Shown here piece by piece: positions 35,902 to 44,798 of a stretch of 64,000 bases of DNA (positions within the stretch are counted from its first letter, which is position 1; each line of letters starts with the position of its first letter). The stretch lies in contig CAWIYI010000013.1 in assembly GCA_963840245.1 (NCBI GenBank), positions 49,096-113,095 of the forward strand, read 5' to 3'. This DNA is from Bog-473 sp963840245 (GTDB taxonomy: Bacteria > Actinomycetota > Acidimicrobiia > Acidimicrobiales > RAAP-2). Below the pieces are notes generated by a model. The model was given only the letters and a program-made list of their open reading frames with translations, had not been told where the DNA came from and did no database searches. The translations under genes and the position numbers were made by a program.

Positions 35902-37529
35902 GCCGGCGCCACTTCTTCGAGGGCGACGCGCACCTCGTCCACCGTCAACCATTGTTCAGGCGCCAGCACCTTGGCCACCTGAGGGGCGAAGATCGGGGAA
36001 TGGCAGACCACCTGCCGGGCCGGACCGTCGGTGATGATCTGCCCGTCCGCCAGGACCACAGCCCGGTCCGCCACGCGGGCGGCGAGCTCCACGTCGTGCG
36101 TGGCCAACACAACGGCGTGACCGCCGAGGGCCAATTCGCGCAGGACCACAATGAGGCGATCCTTGCTCGGGTAGTCCAACCCCCGGGTCGGTTCGTCGAG
36201 GAGGAGGAGAGCGGGGGCCGGCGCCACCACGATGGCCAGTGCCAGAGCCAGTCGCTGGCCCTCGGACAGATCACGGGGGTGTCGATCGGGAGGCACGCCG
36301 GGCAGCACACGGTCGAGCGTGCGCGACGTCGTCCCCGCCGGAAGCGCCGACACCTTGTCCGCCGCATGGCATTCGGCGTCGACGCGCTCCCCATAGAGAA
36401 GGAGCCCCGGGTCCTGGGGAACGAGCCCCACGTGGCGAACCAGATCAGCCCCCCGGAACGACTGGGGGTCCCGTCCGCCCACCACCACTGAGCCACGCGT
36501 CGGCCGCCGCGCCCCTGCGAGTGTGCTGAGCAAGGTCGACTTCCCTGAGCCGTTCCTTCCCATGAGCACGAGCACCTCGCCCGGCACGATCGTCAGGTCC
36601 ACGCCGTCGAGCGCCACCACGGGTCCGTAGGAGACAGTGAGCTTGCGGATGGAAGCCGCCTCGACGCGGTCCGCGGTCGCTGCGACGGCGGTGCTCGGAC
36701 GGGGTGGCGATATCGGGGCCAGTCGCTCGCGGAGCGAGGCCGACTCCCGGCGGGCGTCACGGACCGACAAGGGAAGCGGGTCCCAACCGACGAGCCGGCC
36801 CAACTCGACGAGGGGTGGGGCAACCGTCGACGACCGCATGACCGTCTCGGGCGCGCCGACGACGAGCGGCGCCCCATCGCCGGGCACCAGGACGATGCGG
36901 TCGGCGAACGGCACGACCCGCTCCAGCCGGTGCTCGGCCATCACCACGGTCAGGCCGAGATCGTGCACCAGGCGGGCCAGCGCACCGAGGACCTCCTCGG
37001 CTGCGGCCGGGTCGAGGGCGGAGGTCGGCTCATCGAGCACCAGCAGGCGCGGTGACGCGGTCAGGACGGCCCCGATCGCCACGCGCTGTTGTTGGCCGCC
37101 CGACAGCGATCGCAATGACCGGTCGCGGAGATCCTGCAGGCCCAGCAGATCGACCGCGTCCTCCACGCGGCGACGCATCGCATCCGCGGGAACCCCGAGG
37201 TTCTCCATGGTGTAGGCGAGCTCGTCCTCGACGGTCTCGGTCACAAAACTGGCCAGAGGGTTCTGGCCGACGAAGCCGACGACGTCGGCCAGATCGCGTG
37301 GCCGGTTCTCTCTTGTCGTCCTCCCGTCTACGGTGACCGTCCCGGCCAACGTCCCTCCACTGAAATGCGGGACCAGACCGTTGATCGCCCGCAGCAGAGT
37401 GGACTTGCCCGTGCCCGTCTCTCCCACCACCACGCAGAGCTCACCTTCGGGAATGACGAGGCTGACCCGGTGCAGCGTCGGCCGAGCGGCGTCGTTGTAG
37501 GTGAACGACACCTCGTCGAACGCGATCAT
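35898..37529 (-). CDS. ECF transporter fused ATPase (two ABC domains)
   Basis: A 543-residue cytoplasmic protein with two ABC ATPases in tandem. Domain 1 has Walker A GETGTGKST, the Q-loop in GFVGQNPLAS, signature LSGGQQQRV and Walker B LLVLDEPTSALDP. Domain 2 has MGRNGSGKST, signature DLSEGQRLAL and LLLLDEPTRGLDYPS. It replaces the separate A and A' subunits of ECF importers. Both ends overlap neighbours by four bases (ATGA), so it is translationally coupled to the T and S components. Confidence 0.92.
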   Translation of the reverse strand: MIAFDEVSFTYNDAARPTLHRVSLVIPEGELCVVVGETGTGKSTLLRAINGLVPHFSGGTLAGTVTVDGRTTRENRPRDLADVVGFVGQNPLASFVTETVEDELAYTMENLGVPADAMRRRVEDAVDLLGLQDLRDRSLRSLSGGQQQRVAIGAVLTASPRLLVLDEPTSALDPAAAEEVLGALARLVHDLGLTVVMAEHRLERVVPFADRIVLVPGDGAPLVVGAPETVMRSSTVAPPLVELGRLVGWDPLPLSVRDARRESASLRERLAPISPPRPSTAVAATADRVEAASIRKLTVSYGPVVALDGVDLTIVPGEVLVLMGRNGSGKSTLLSTLAGARRPTRGSVVVGGRDPQSFRGADLVRHVGLVPQDPGLLLYGERVDAECHAADKVSALPAGTTSRTLDRVLPGVPPDRHPRDLSEGQRLALALAIVVAPAPALLLLDEPTRGLDYPSKDRLIVVLRELALGGHAVVLATHDVELAARVADRAVVLADGQIITDGPARQVVCHSPIFAPQVAKVLAPEQWLTVDEVRVALEEVAPA

Positions 37530-38719
37530 GTCGAAACACCCGACAGGTCAGATTGGACCGGTTGGCCCGGTCTGTCCACGACGGCCGCACGCGTCCCACC
37601 AGAATCTGATCCCTCGTGCAGTACCGTCCTCGGCGAGCCGATCGGGTTGGGCGCCGCGATGGCGGGAGCCAAGGCGATCAGGATCCCCACGACGGGCAGC
37701 AACGGGATGCTCGGGAACGCCAGCGGAGAGAACGAGATGGTGAGTCCCGCCACGTCCAGCGCACGTGCCACGGCCATGGCCGCCAGCGCCACGACTCCGG
37801 ACCCCGCCACGATCCACTCGGGCTTGCGCCACGGGTCCGGGCGATAGCGCGAGCGGGCGGTGCGCCGCCCACCCAGGGCGAGGCCAACCCCGCACAAGAC
37901 GGCGGCGACCGCCAGGACGGGAAGCCCCAATCCGAAAAGAGACCCCGAATCGATGACGCCGTAGAGCCCGGCCGCCGTCAACAGCAGCCCACCCACTGTG
38001 GCTCCACTGGCCAGCCGCCGCGCGGCGTTCCCGACGGAGATCCGCCGTCCGTAGCCCCGAGCGTCCATGCTCGTGGCGAGCTGAAGGGAACGGTCCAGCG
38101 CACTCTCCAACACCGGGACGGCCACGCCCCGCATGCCGCGCACGCCTCTCGTCGGAATGCCCCGCTGGCGGCGCGCCTGCCGCACGATCCCGATGGATTG
38201 GATCAATTCGGGAGTGAAGGACAGCGCCACCGTCACGGCCACACCGGTCTCGTAGAGCACCGCCGGGAGTGAGCGGAGGAGCCGGTACGGGCTGGCCAGC
38301 GAGTTGGCCGCTCCGAAACAGAGAAGGATCACGGCGATCTGCAATCCTTCCACGAAGGCGTTGAGGATCGACTCCACGGTGACCGGCCCGCCGATGCTCA
38401 CGGCCACCGCCCAGGAGGGGAGCGGCACTTGCGGGAGCGTGAAGACGACGTGCCCGGGGATCCCGCGTTGTCCGAACAGGATCTCGATCACGACCCTGAT
38501 CACAATGACCAGCACGCCGACGCGGAGGAAGAACGCGATGGAACGTGACCAGGGTGCACTGCTCCGGCGGGCGGACACCACCACACAGACCACGACGCCG
38601 ATCAGGGCCAGCAGGAACGGGTTGTTCGTCCGCATGGCGCAGATCGCCAGGCCGGCCGCCCACAACCACCAGGCCACCGGGTGCAAAGAGCGGCGCCTGG
38701 GGTCGGCGGCCCGCGTCAT
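37526..38719 (-). CDS. ECF transporter T component (CbiQ-like transmembrane protein)
   Basis: A 397-residue membrane protein. The coupling region carries the two Ala-Arg-Gly-type motifs of EcfT (IVRQARRQRGIPTRG and ATSMDARGYGRR) that dock onto the ATPases. It has extra C-terminal helices and a hydrophilic tail compared with the usual 250-270 residues. ATG 38719 overlaps the upstream stop. It completes a dedicated ECF module with the fused ATPase and S component. Confidence 0.9.
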   Translation of the reverse strand: MTRAADPRRRSLHPVAWWLWAAGLAICAMRTNNPFLLALIGVVVCVVVSARRSSAPWSRSIAFFLRVGVLVIVIRVVIEILFGQRGIPGHVVFTLPQVPLPSWAVAVSIGGPVTVESILNAFVEGLQIAVILLCFGAANSLASPYRLLRSLPAVLYETGVAVTVALSFTPELIQSIGIVRQARRQRGIPTRGVRGMRGVAVPVLESALDRSLQLATSMDARGYGRRISVGNAARRLASGATVGGLLLTAAGLYGVIDSGSLFGLGLPVLAVAAVLCGVGLALGGRRTARSRYRPDPWRKPEWIVAGSGVVALAAMAVARALDVAGLTISFSPLAFPSIPLLPVVGILIALAPAIAAPNPIGSPRTVLHEGSDSGGTRAAVVDRPGQPVQSDLSGVST

Positions 38720-39708
38720 TCCTCGGCCGGCCTACGACGCCACCGGAAGAGAGCGAGACCGCCGAGTGCAGCCACGACCGCCGCGATCAGGATCACCGGG
38801 AGCACATTGCTCGAGGCGCCTCCACCCGAATCGCTGGACGCGGCGGTCGCCGCGATGGACCTGTGGGTGCTCGACGATCCTTGGGCACCATTGGCACCAT
38901 TGGCACCACTGGCGCCGCCACCTGAAGCGGTGCCCCCGGAGCGCGGCGTGGTCGTGGTCGCACCCGCCGCTGCCGCTTTGGTCGAGACACCTGTCTTTGC
39001 CCGCGTTGCGCCGCCCCCGGTGGTCGGCGTCGTGGCCAGAGCGGGGCCCGTGCCGGTCCTGCCCGATGCCGGCGCCGCGGGCGGAGCCGTCGGCGTGGCC
39101 GTGGTCGAGGGCGTCGCTGCGGCGGGCGGCGTTTGGGCCGGCGGCACCTCGGTCGACGCATTGCAGATCTGCGCGTAGGAGGGGGCGACCCCAGGGGGCG
39201 GGTCGCTGGAGTTGTCCGGTTGGTCGACCTGGAACCTCCACCCTTCGACGTCGTTGGCCTGACTCGCGACGGAGTGCTCCGCGGGGCCGTCGTTGGCATA
39301 CACCCACGACCCCGAGGACCCGTGCCAGTAGGACCAGTAGTCGAAGTCGCCCGACCCGACGCTCTGGCCACAGTTCTGCACGCCGTTCACCGGGTAGTTG
39401 TCGATCGAGCACAGAAGGCCGGAGCTGCTGTATGCCACGTTGCCGGCGCCGACGGCGGCCGCCAGCGCATCCGAGTCGTGCGCGTTCGATGCGACCGGGA
39501 CGCATTTCGACACCGACGACATCGAGGACCCGCTTCCGAAGTCGACGACGACCGCCACGTAGACGTCGTTGCCCACCGAGTCCGCCGACGCGATGGCCAG
39601 CTTGAGCGGCACGAAGGCGCCGGGCCCGACGGGGGCGAGCACAGCGGCAGCTCCACCCAGGAAGAGCCCCCACAGGAGCAACCGGGCCCGGCATCCTGCG
39701 CGCCGCAC
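38716..39708 (-). CDS. Membrane-anchored surface protein of the corrinoid operon
   Basis: A 330-residue protein. It has a signal peptide (RRAGCRARLLLWGLFLGGAA), an exported domain of about 170 residues with four or more cysteines and many aromatics (CSIDNYPVNGVQNCG, FDYWSYWHGSSGSWVYAND), and a long Thr/Ala/Pro-rich stalk. A C-terminal helix (VLPVILIAAVVAALGGLALF) with RWRRRPAEE anchors it. The YWSYW..GSWVYA pattern recalls DUF4430-type beta domains and, from memory, SCO2322-like actinobacterial proteins found with ECF genes. GTG 39708 follows the preceding stop by one base. Role inferred: surface corrinoid capture. Confidence 0.65.
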   Translation of the reverse strand: MRRAGCRARLLLWGLFLGGAAAVLAPVGPGAFVPLKLAIASADSVGNDVYVAVVVDFGSGSSMSSVSKCVPVASNAHDSDALAAAVGAGNVAYSSSGLLCSIDNYPVNGVQNCGQSVGSGDFDYWSYWHGSSGSWVYANDGPAEHSVASQANDVEGWRFQVDQPDNSSDPPPGVAPSYAQICNASTEVPPAQTPPAAATPSTTATPTAPPAAPASGRTGTGPALATTPTTGGGATRAKTGVSTKAAAAGATTTTPRSGGTASGGGASGANGANGAQGSSSTHRSIAATAASSDSGGGASSNVLPVILIAAVVAALGGLALFRWRRRPAEE

Positions 39709-39709
39709 G

Positions 39710-41527
39710 CTAGGAAGCGCTGTCCGATCCGCCCACGGCATCACTGATGCGCAGCGAAGCGGCCGACCCCGAGAAGAGGGCATCGCCGAAGTTGAAGATC
39801 CCGCCGTCGGAGGCGACGAGCCAGTAGCCGCCGCCGTCGCGGGTCCCGATCATGCCGACGACGGGCTGGTTCAACCTGATGCCTCCGGTCGAGCCCTGGA
39901 AGACGGCGTCGCCGAAGCTGAAGATCCCCCCGTCGGAAGCCACGAGCCAGTAGCCGCCGCCGTCAGGCGTGGCGGCCATGCCGACGACGGGCTGGTTCAA
40001 CCTGATGCCTCCGGTCGAGCCCTGGAACGCGGCGTCGCCGTAGGTGAAGATCCCCCCGTCTGATGCCACCAGCCAGTAGCCGCCGCCGTCAGGCGTGGCG
40101 GCCATGCCGACGATCGGCTTGTTGAGCGGCTGGCCGCCCCGGGAACCGAAGAACGCGGCGTCGCCGTAGGTGAAGATCCCCCCGTCTGAGGCCACGAGCC
40201 AGTAGCCGCCGCCGTCAGGCGTGGCGGCCATGCCGACGATCGGCTGGTTGAGCGGCTGGCCGCCGCGGGAACCGAAGAACGCGGCGTCGCCGTAGCTGAA
40301 GATCCCCCCGTCCGAAGCCACCAGCCAGTAGCCGAGGCCGTTCAGCGTCGAGGCCATGCCGACGATCGGCTTGTTGAGGGCCGTTCCAGCGAGCGATCCG
40401 TACGACTTCGCCGAACCGAATGGGTCGACCGCTCCCGAACCGGTGGCGACCCAGTAGGAATTGGTAGGCCCGAACCTGTCGATCAGGCCCGCCAAAATCG
40501 GCGTCACCTGGTTGGTGGCCAGCAGATTCCCTGCGGTGGCGTCCTGGAAGCCCACGGCGCCCTTGTCACTCCCCGACGTCACCACGAAGGACAACAATGC
40601 GGTGACGGGCGAGTGCCCCGAGCTGGTGAAGGTGGAGCCCGTCGGGGACAGGCCCAGCGCCAGGAGGGCCTGGATCACGAGTCCGGTGGACTGCGAGTCG
40701 GTCTGCTGGGGCTGGGCCGCTGAGTTCTGGTAGAAGCTCCAGCCCCCGTCGGCGTCCTGCCCGGTGGTGAAGAACGAGAGCGCGCTGGATTCGATACTGG
40801 ACGTCAGCGCTCCCTGGGCGGCGAGGCCCTGGACTACGACGGAGGTCGTTTGGTTGTCCGCTCCCACGAAGTTCGTCGGATCTTCGGCGCACCCTCCTCC
40901 GATGACCTGGTTCGGGAGCACCCACCCTCCGCTCGAGCACTGCTGGGCGGTCAACCAGCCGATCGCCGCGGCGTTGGCCGTCTGCCCCACCGCCTCGAGC
41001 GCGGTGAACGCGAGGCCTTGGTCGAAGGTGCCGACGAAGAAGTCAGTCAATTGTTGCTCGGTCCCGAACAGACCTGCGTCGGGCCCCGAGGTCTGCTCGG
41101 TGGCCAGCAGCCGCGTCACGAGGTTGGTCCCCCCGAAGTTGGTCGGGTCGACGCCCATGGCGTGTGCATCGACGATCAGGTTGGCCAGCTGTCCGGGCCC
41201 GTCGGCACCGTCGACCGTGATGTACGAATTGGCGTTTGCCTCCACGAAGGACAGCGCGACCTGGGCGCCGGCGGTGTCGACGTGGGCGGCGGCCAACGCC
41301 AGGATGGCGTTCACCGTCGTCGAGAGGGATCCTCCGATGCTGCCGTCGGCGGCCTGTTGGCCGGCGATCCACGTGGCGGCCGATTGCGCTGCGGCGAACT
41401 GCGGTATCTGGGGTTGGGCCGACGCAGCGCCGGCAGGCGCCGCGAACGACGTCAAGGTCACGGCGGCGAGCAGGGTCGCCAGCCCGACAGCGGCAGCACT
41501 CAACGGGGTGCGGCGGAGGATGTGCAC
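39710..41527 (-). CDS. Exported alpha/alpha-barrel (prenyltransferase/transcobalamin-like) protein with repeats
   Basis: A 605-residue secreted protein. The signal peptide starts at GTG 41527 (HILRRTPLSAAAVGLATLLA ... GAAS). Residues about 45-330 show repeated helix pairs typical of prenyltransferase/squalene-cyclase and transcobalamin alpha6-alpha6 barrels: AATWIAGQQAADGSIGG, AAIGWLTAQQCSSGGW, SFFTTGQDADGGWSFYQN, QSTGLVIQALLALGL. The C-terminal part has five GYWLVASDGGIF-type repeats of about 41 residues. As the first gene after a cobalamin riboswitch it is best read as an extracellular corrinoid binder; a terpene-cyclase role is unlikely for an exported protein. Confidence 0.75.
   Translation of the reverse strand: MHILRRTPLSAAAVGLATLLAAVTLTSFAAPAGAASAQPQIPQFAAAQSAATWIAGQQAADGSIGGSLSTTVNAILALAAAHVDTAGAQVALSFVEANANSYITVDGADGPGQLANLIVDAHAMGVDPTNFGGTNLVTRLLATEQTSGPDAGLFGTEQQLTDFFVGTFDQGLAFTALEAVGQTANAAAIGWLTAQQCSSGGWVLPNQVIGGGCAEDPTNFVGADNQTTSVVVQGLAAQGALTSSIESSALSFFTTGQDADGGWSFYQNSAAQPQQTDSQSTGLVIQALLALGLSPTGSTFTSSGHSPVTALLSFVVTSGSDKGAVGFQDATAGNLLATNQVTPILAGLIDRFGPTNSYWVATGSGAVDPFGSAKSYGSLAGTALNKPIVGMASTLNGLGYWLVASDGGIFSYGDAAFFGSRGGQPLNQPIVGMAATPDGGGYWLVASDGGIFTYGDAAFFGSRGGQPLNKPIVGMAATPDGGGYWLVASDGGIFTYGDAAFQGSTGGIRLNQPVVGMAATPDGGGYWLVASDGGIFSFGDAVFQGSTGGIRLNQPVVGMIGTRDGGGYWLVASDGGIFNFGDALFSGSAASLRISDAVGGSDSAS
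39745..40383 (-). repeat. Five in-frame 123-bp tandem repeats
   Basis: The 3' part of the barrel-protein gene repeats a unit encoding PIVGMAATPDGGGYWLVASD and GGIFTYGDAAFFGS. Adjacent units are nearly identical at DNA level (for example 40060-40180 and 40180-40300), suggesting recent duplication or gene conversion. Such repeats are frequent in exported Acidimicrobiia proteins. Confidence 0.85.
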
Positions 41528-41614
41528 GGTTCTCGCTTCCCGGGCCTCGACCCGGGACGCCCCACGGCAGCAGGGTCGTGCCGAGCCCCAGCCCTTGTGT
41601 CTCGACGGTGGGAA

Positions 41615-41765
41615 CTCCTTGTCCTCGAGGCATCCCGGCTCCATGGCGTCGCCTCGTCGGCGCACCATTCACGGTTGCGGACCAGCGCCGGAGTCTCACC
41701 GGCTTCCCCTCTCGGGCAGTACAGCTACAGGTTGTGTTGCCGGCGTACGGTACCACGCGACCCGT
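41615..41765 (-). ncRNA. Cobalamin riboswitch
   Basis: On the minus strand, GGGGAAGCCGGTGAGACTCC (about 41709-41690) is followed by GGCGCTGG and CCGCAACCGTGAATGG. These match the conserved adenosylcobalamin core (GGGAA...GGTG..A..CC...GC.G..CCGCaACTGT). A B12-box-like GAGCCGGGATGCC follows at 41642-41630. Downstream, CCCGGG-TCGAGG-CCCGGG (41556-41539) can fold directly before the GTG at 41527 and could block initiation. It sits alone upstream of the six-gene operon. Exact ends are approximate. Confidence 0.9.
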
Positions 41766-41975
41766 CGGCGCAGCGCAGCGTGGGTTTCGGGGTATCCGCA
41801 CCGGGTTCTCGGTAGGAGACCCGTCACCCGACCATCCCTGACCATACGCGTCGGACCCAAAGGACCGGTGGCTCGGCCTCGCCAGGGCCCCGGTCGTCCC
41901 GTCCGGCCGCTGTTGTGCGATCGTAGATCCGGGTGGCGAGGGACCCAGAGCTCGAACCGCGGGAGCGTGACTGGC

Positions 41976-43076
41976 ATGGCAATGGGCGACCGCCCGGACG
42001 TACAGACCGCACCGGCACCGATCGTGGCGTTGGACGTGTCGCTGCTGGCCGGCCACTTCGCCACGGCTTTGGCTCGGGTGCCGTTCCGACACCCCTTCTC
42101 GGGCGATTCCTCGCCGCTCTCGAACCTGGGCCTCACGGTGACGCGGGAGGTCATCCGGGCCTTCATGGGCTATGCCTCGTCGCTGCGCATACCCGAGTTC
42201 CGCTCCCTCGAGTTGGTGCTCGACGACATCTGCAAGCGCATCATGCCGCCCATCGTCCGCGCGCTCGACGTCGAGGGACATGCAGCCGAGTTCGGCGGCG
42301 TTCCCGGGATCCTCTACGTCCCACGCCACCAGGATCCCGTCGGGGTGGTGCTCTACCTCCACGGCGGCGGCTACATCGGCACGTCACCGAGGATGTACGC
42401 CTTCTTCACGGCACGCGTGTGTCAGGAAACCGGGTGCGCCGTCTTCGTCGCCGACTACCGCCTCGCCCCCGAGTTCCCCTACCCGGCCGGAGCAGAGGAC
42501 GCGTCCTCTATCTACACGGCGCTCGTGCGTCTGGGCGTCCCACCCGCCCGGATCCTCCTCGCCGGCGACTCGGGCGGTGGCGGGCTGGCCAACACGGTCC
42601 TCCTCGAACACGCCGACCGGATCAATCCGGTTCGCCCGGCGGGCCTGTTGCTCTTCTCACCCGAGGTCGACCTCCGCCTCGACGAGGACTCGGTGACGGA
42701 CAACGCAGACCGCGACATCCTGCCCTGGAACATCCCGACCGCGGCGTACCTGCACGGCTTCGACGTCACGAGCAGCGCCGTCTCACCGCTGAACGCCGAC
42801 CTGAGCGGGTTTCCGCCGACCTGCGTCACCTGGGGCGGGGACGAGATGTTCCGCGACCCCATCCGTCGCTACGTGGCGCGTCTGTGCCAGGCCGGCGTGC
42901 CCACCGACGCACGGGAGTTCGACGGGATGTTCCACGTGTTCGAGATCCTGATGCCCTGGGCCGACGACAGCCGGGAGGTCTCCCGCCATGTCCATCGGTT
43001 CATCCATCGCGTGCTCGCCGACGCGCCGCCGCTCGGTGACACCGACCTGCGTCGCGTCCTCGGCCTGCCCGGCTGA
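41976..43076 (+). CDS. Alpha/beta hydrolase, hormone-sensitive-lipase family
   Basis: A 366-residue soluble esterase. VVLYLHGGGYIGTSP carries the HGGG oxyanion motif, ILLAGDSGGGGLANTV the nucleophile elbow GDSGG, CVTWGGDEMFRDP the Asp and EFDGMFHVFEI the His. ATG 41976 has GGGAG ten bases upstream; GTG 41967 is also in frame. It is divergent from the riboswitch operon, about 210 bases from the riboswitch, and probably unrelated to it. Confidence 0.9.
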   Translation: MAMGDRPDVQTAPAPIVALDVSLLAGHFATALARVPFRHPFSGDSSPLSNLGLTVTREVIRAFMGYASSLRIPEFRSLELVLDDICKRIMPPIVRALDVEGHAAEFGGVPGILYVPRHQDPVGVVLYLHGGGYIGTSPRMYAFFTARVCQETGCAVFVADYRLAPEFPYPAGAEDASSIYTALVRLGVPPARILLAGDSGGGGLANTVLLEHADRINPVRPAGLLLFSPEVDLRLDEDSVTDNADRDILPWNIPTAAYLHGFDVTSSAVSPLNADLSGFPPTCVTWGGDEMFRDPIRRYVARLCQAGVPTDAREFDGMFHVFEILMPWADDSREVSRHVHRFIHRVLADAPPLGDTDLRRVLGLPG

Positions 43077-43088
43077 CGCCCCGGCGGG

Positions 43089-44387
43089 TCAGCGCCGGTC
43101 GAGCCCGTCGGCGACCTTGCGCAGGGCCGGGCGGAAGTCCGGGTGCGCGATGTCGACCAGCAGGTGGGCACGCTCGCGCACGGTGCGGCCCATGAGCTCC
43201 GCCACGCCGTATTCGGTGATCACGACACCGGTGTGGTGGCGCGGCGTGGAGACCACCGATCCCCCGGGAGGCCGGCCGGCGATGCGCGACACGACCTCTC
43301 CCGCCCGCTCTACCGTGGAACGGAGGCAGATCAGCGAGTGGGCGTCGAGGTGCAGCTCCGCTCCGGCCACGAAGTCCTCGTGGCCGCCGACGCCCGAGAT
43401 CTGCCGGCCGTCGATGGTGTCGGCCATCACCTGGCCGTAGAGATCGACCGCGAGGGCACCGTTGATCGACACGAGGTTGGCGTTCCGGGAGATGACCGTG
43501 GGGTCGTTGACCGCGTCGACCGGCAGGAAGGCCACCTCTTCGTTCCTGTCCAGCCATCGGTAGAGCTCGGCGACGCCGAGGGCGAAGGTCGTCACCGACA
43601 CACCCTCGAACAACCCCTTGGCGTCGTTGGTGACCTTGCCGGCCTGGTGCAGCTGCATCAGGCCGGTGGTGAACATCTCGGAGTGGATGCCGAACCCACC
43701 GAGCGGCCCGCGGGCGAGCTCCGTAGCCACGATGTTGGGGATGGCGCCGATGCCGGTCTGCAGCGTCGACCCGTCCCGCACGTAGGTCAGCGCGTGGGCG
43801 GCGACGGCCTCGTCGACGGCGTCGGCCGGCGCATCGGTGAGGGCGAATGGGGTGCCATCGGACTCGACGAGCACATCGATCGCGTCCAGCGCGATCGTGT
43901 TGTCGTACGCGGGGGGCAGGCTCATGGTGCGGGGCAGGTTCGCGTTGACCTCGACGATGAGGAGCCGCTCGGGGTCCCGCCCGGCGCGGAGGAGCTCGTC
44001 CCGCGTACCCCCCACGTGCAGGGAGAGGTTGACGCTCCCCCCCTCGGGCGGTGCCGCCTGCGCCATCATCACGCGGGGAGCGAACCGGGCCATGATCGGC
44101 CCCATCTGCCGGAAACCGCCCGGCACCAACTCCACCCGGTGCCCCTGGGAGTGGTGGATCCGCTCCGCCGGTCCGAAGAACCCGCAGCGGTAGCTCACCC
44201 CGGGCTTGGTGAAGATCTCGTAGAGGTTCAGGCACAGCGCACCTCCGACCTGCAGGTCCTCCCAGTCGTCGCGGGCTCCGAGTGCGGCGAGCAGGGCATC
44301 GGGGATACCGGGCCCGAGGCCGAAACCGATCCGATCGACCGGTCGGATCAGCGCGACGGCCTCCTCGACTGTGCAGACGTTCGGCAT
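43089..44387 (-). CDS. Acetyl-CoA hydrolase/transferase family (4-hydroxybutyrate CoA-transferase-like)
   Basis: A 432-residue family I CoA-transferase. The CoA-loop motif LQTGIGAIPNIVATEL and the catalytic Glu in GIHSEMFTTGL are present. ISGVGGHEDFVAGA and VVITEYGVAELMGRTVRERA, typical of the second half, close the protein. It exchanges CoA between short acyl-CoAs and carboxylates, or hydrolyses acetyl-CoA. ATG 44387 is chosen over longer frames by the conserved VCTVEEAVALI start region. It converges on the HSL esterase. Confidence 0.9.
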   Translation of the reverse strand: MPNVCTVEEAVALIRPVDRIGFGLGPGIPDALLAALGARDDWEDLQVGGALCLNLYEIFTKPGVSYRCGFFGPAERIHHSQGHRVELVPGGFRQMGPIMARFAPRVMMAQAAPPEGGSVNLSLHVGGTRDELLRAGRDPERLLIVEVNANLPRTMSLPPAYDNTIALDAIDVLVESDGTPFALTDAPADAVDEAVAAHALTYVRDGSTLQTGIGAIPNIVATELARGPLGGFGIHSEMFTTGLMQLHQAGKVTNDAKGLFEGVSVTTFALGVAELYRWLDRNEEVAFLPVDAVNDPTVISRNANLVSINGALAVDLYGQVMADTIDGRQISGVGGHEDFVAGAELHLDAHSLICLRSTVERAGEVVSRIAGRPPGGSVVSTPRHHTGVVITEYGVAELMGRTVRERAHLLVDIAHPDFRPALRKVADGLDRR

Positions 44388-44546
44388 GGACCCACTCTCG
44401 CACCGGGTCACGTCGCTGACCACGTCCTTCGATCCTGGTGGCGGCATGGCAGCAGGCGATCCATGACTTTCGGCTCTAGCGACAACCGGGGTGCCCCCGC
44501 ACAATGACCGGGACACCCTCCTCTTCCCAGACAACGGTGCTTGGAG

Positions 44547-44575
44547 AATGGCGGCCACCCCCCTCGGTCGCCATT
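44547..44575. other. Hairpin in a 411-base gene-free interval
   Basis: AATGGCGGCC and GGTCGCCATT form a 10-bp stem with one G-T pair and a C-rich loop, followed on the plus strand by TTC. It lies between the divergent CoA-transferase and USP genes. The rest of 44388-44798 shows no gene; the minus-strand frame 44408-44701 has no domain. Confidence 0.35.
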
Positions 44576-44798
44576 TTCCAATTCCCTGGTGTGTCGTCGC
44601 CGCCTGACCACGGACTCGGCGCAGGACGCCGGCGTGACGCAGGCGATGCCCGCCGCCATCGAGAGCCGGACATCGAGGATGGCAACCTCACCGAGTGCCA
44701 CGTCCGCCGAGTTCCCTTCACGCCGGACGGCTGCTATTCGCCGGGAGGGCCCGCGCGGTACCTCGATACACTCACGCCGTGAGCAAGAGCGCAGAGCG

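Noticed and set aside
40764..41970. N-terminal 400 codons of the open frame leading into the HSL esterase
   Set aside because: This part is antisense to the barrel protein and riboswitch; the esterase domain begins only after ATG 41976.
43143..44507. 454-codon open frame opposite the CoA-transferase
   Set aside because: Antisense shadow; CoA-transferase motifs on the other strand are complete.
44408..44701. 97-codon minus-strand frame upstream of the CoA-transferase
   Set aside because: No domain or start signal; composition is that of chance reading of GC-rich DNA.
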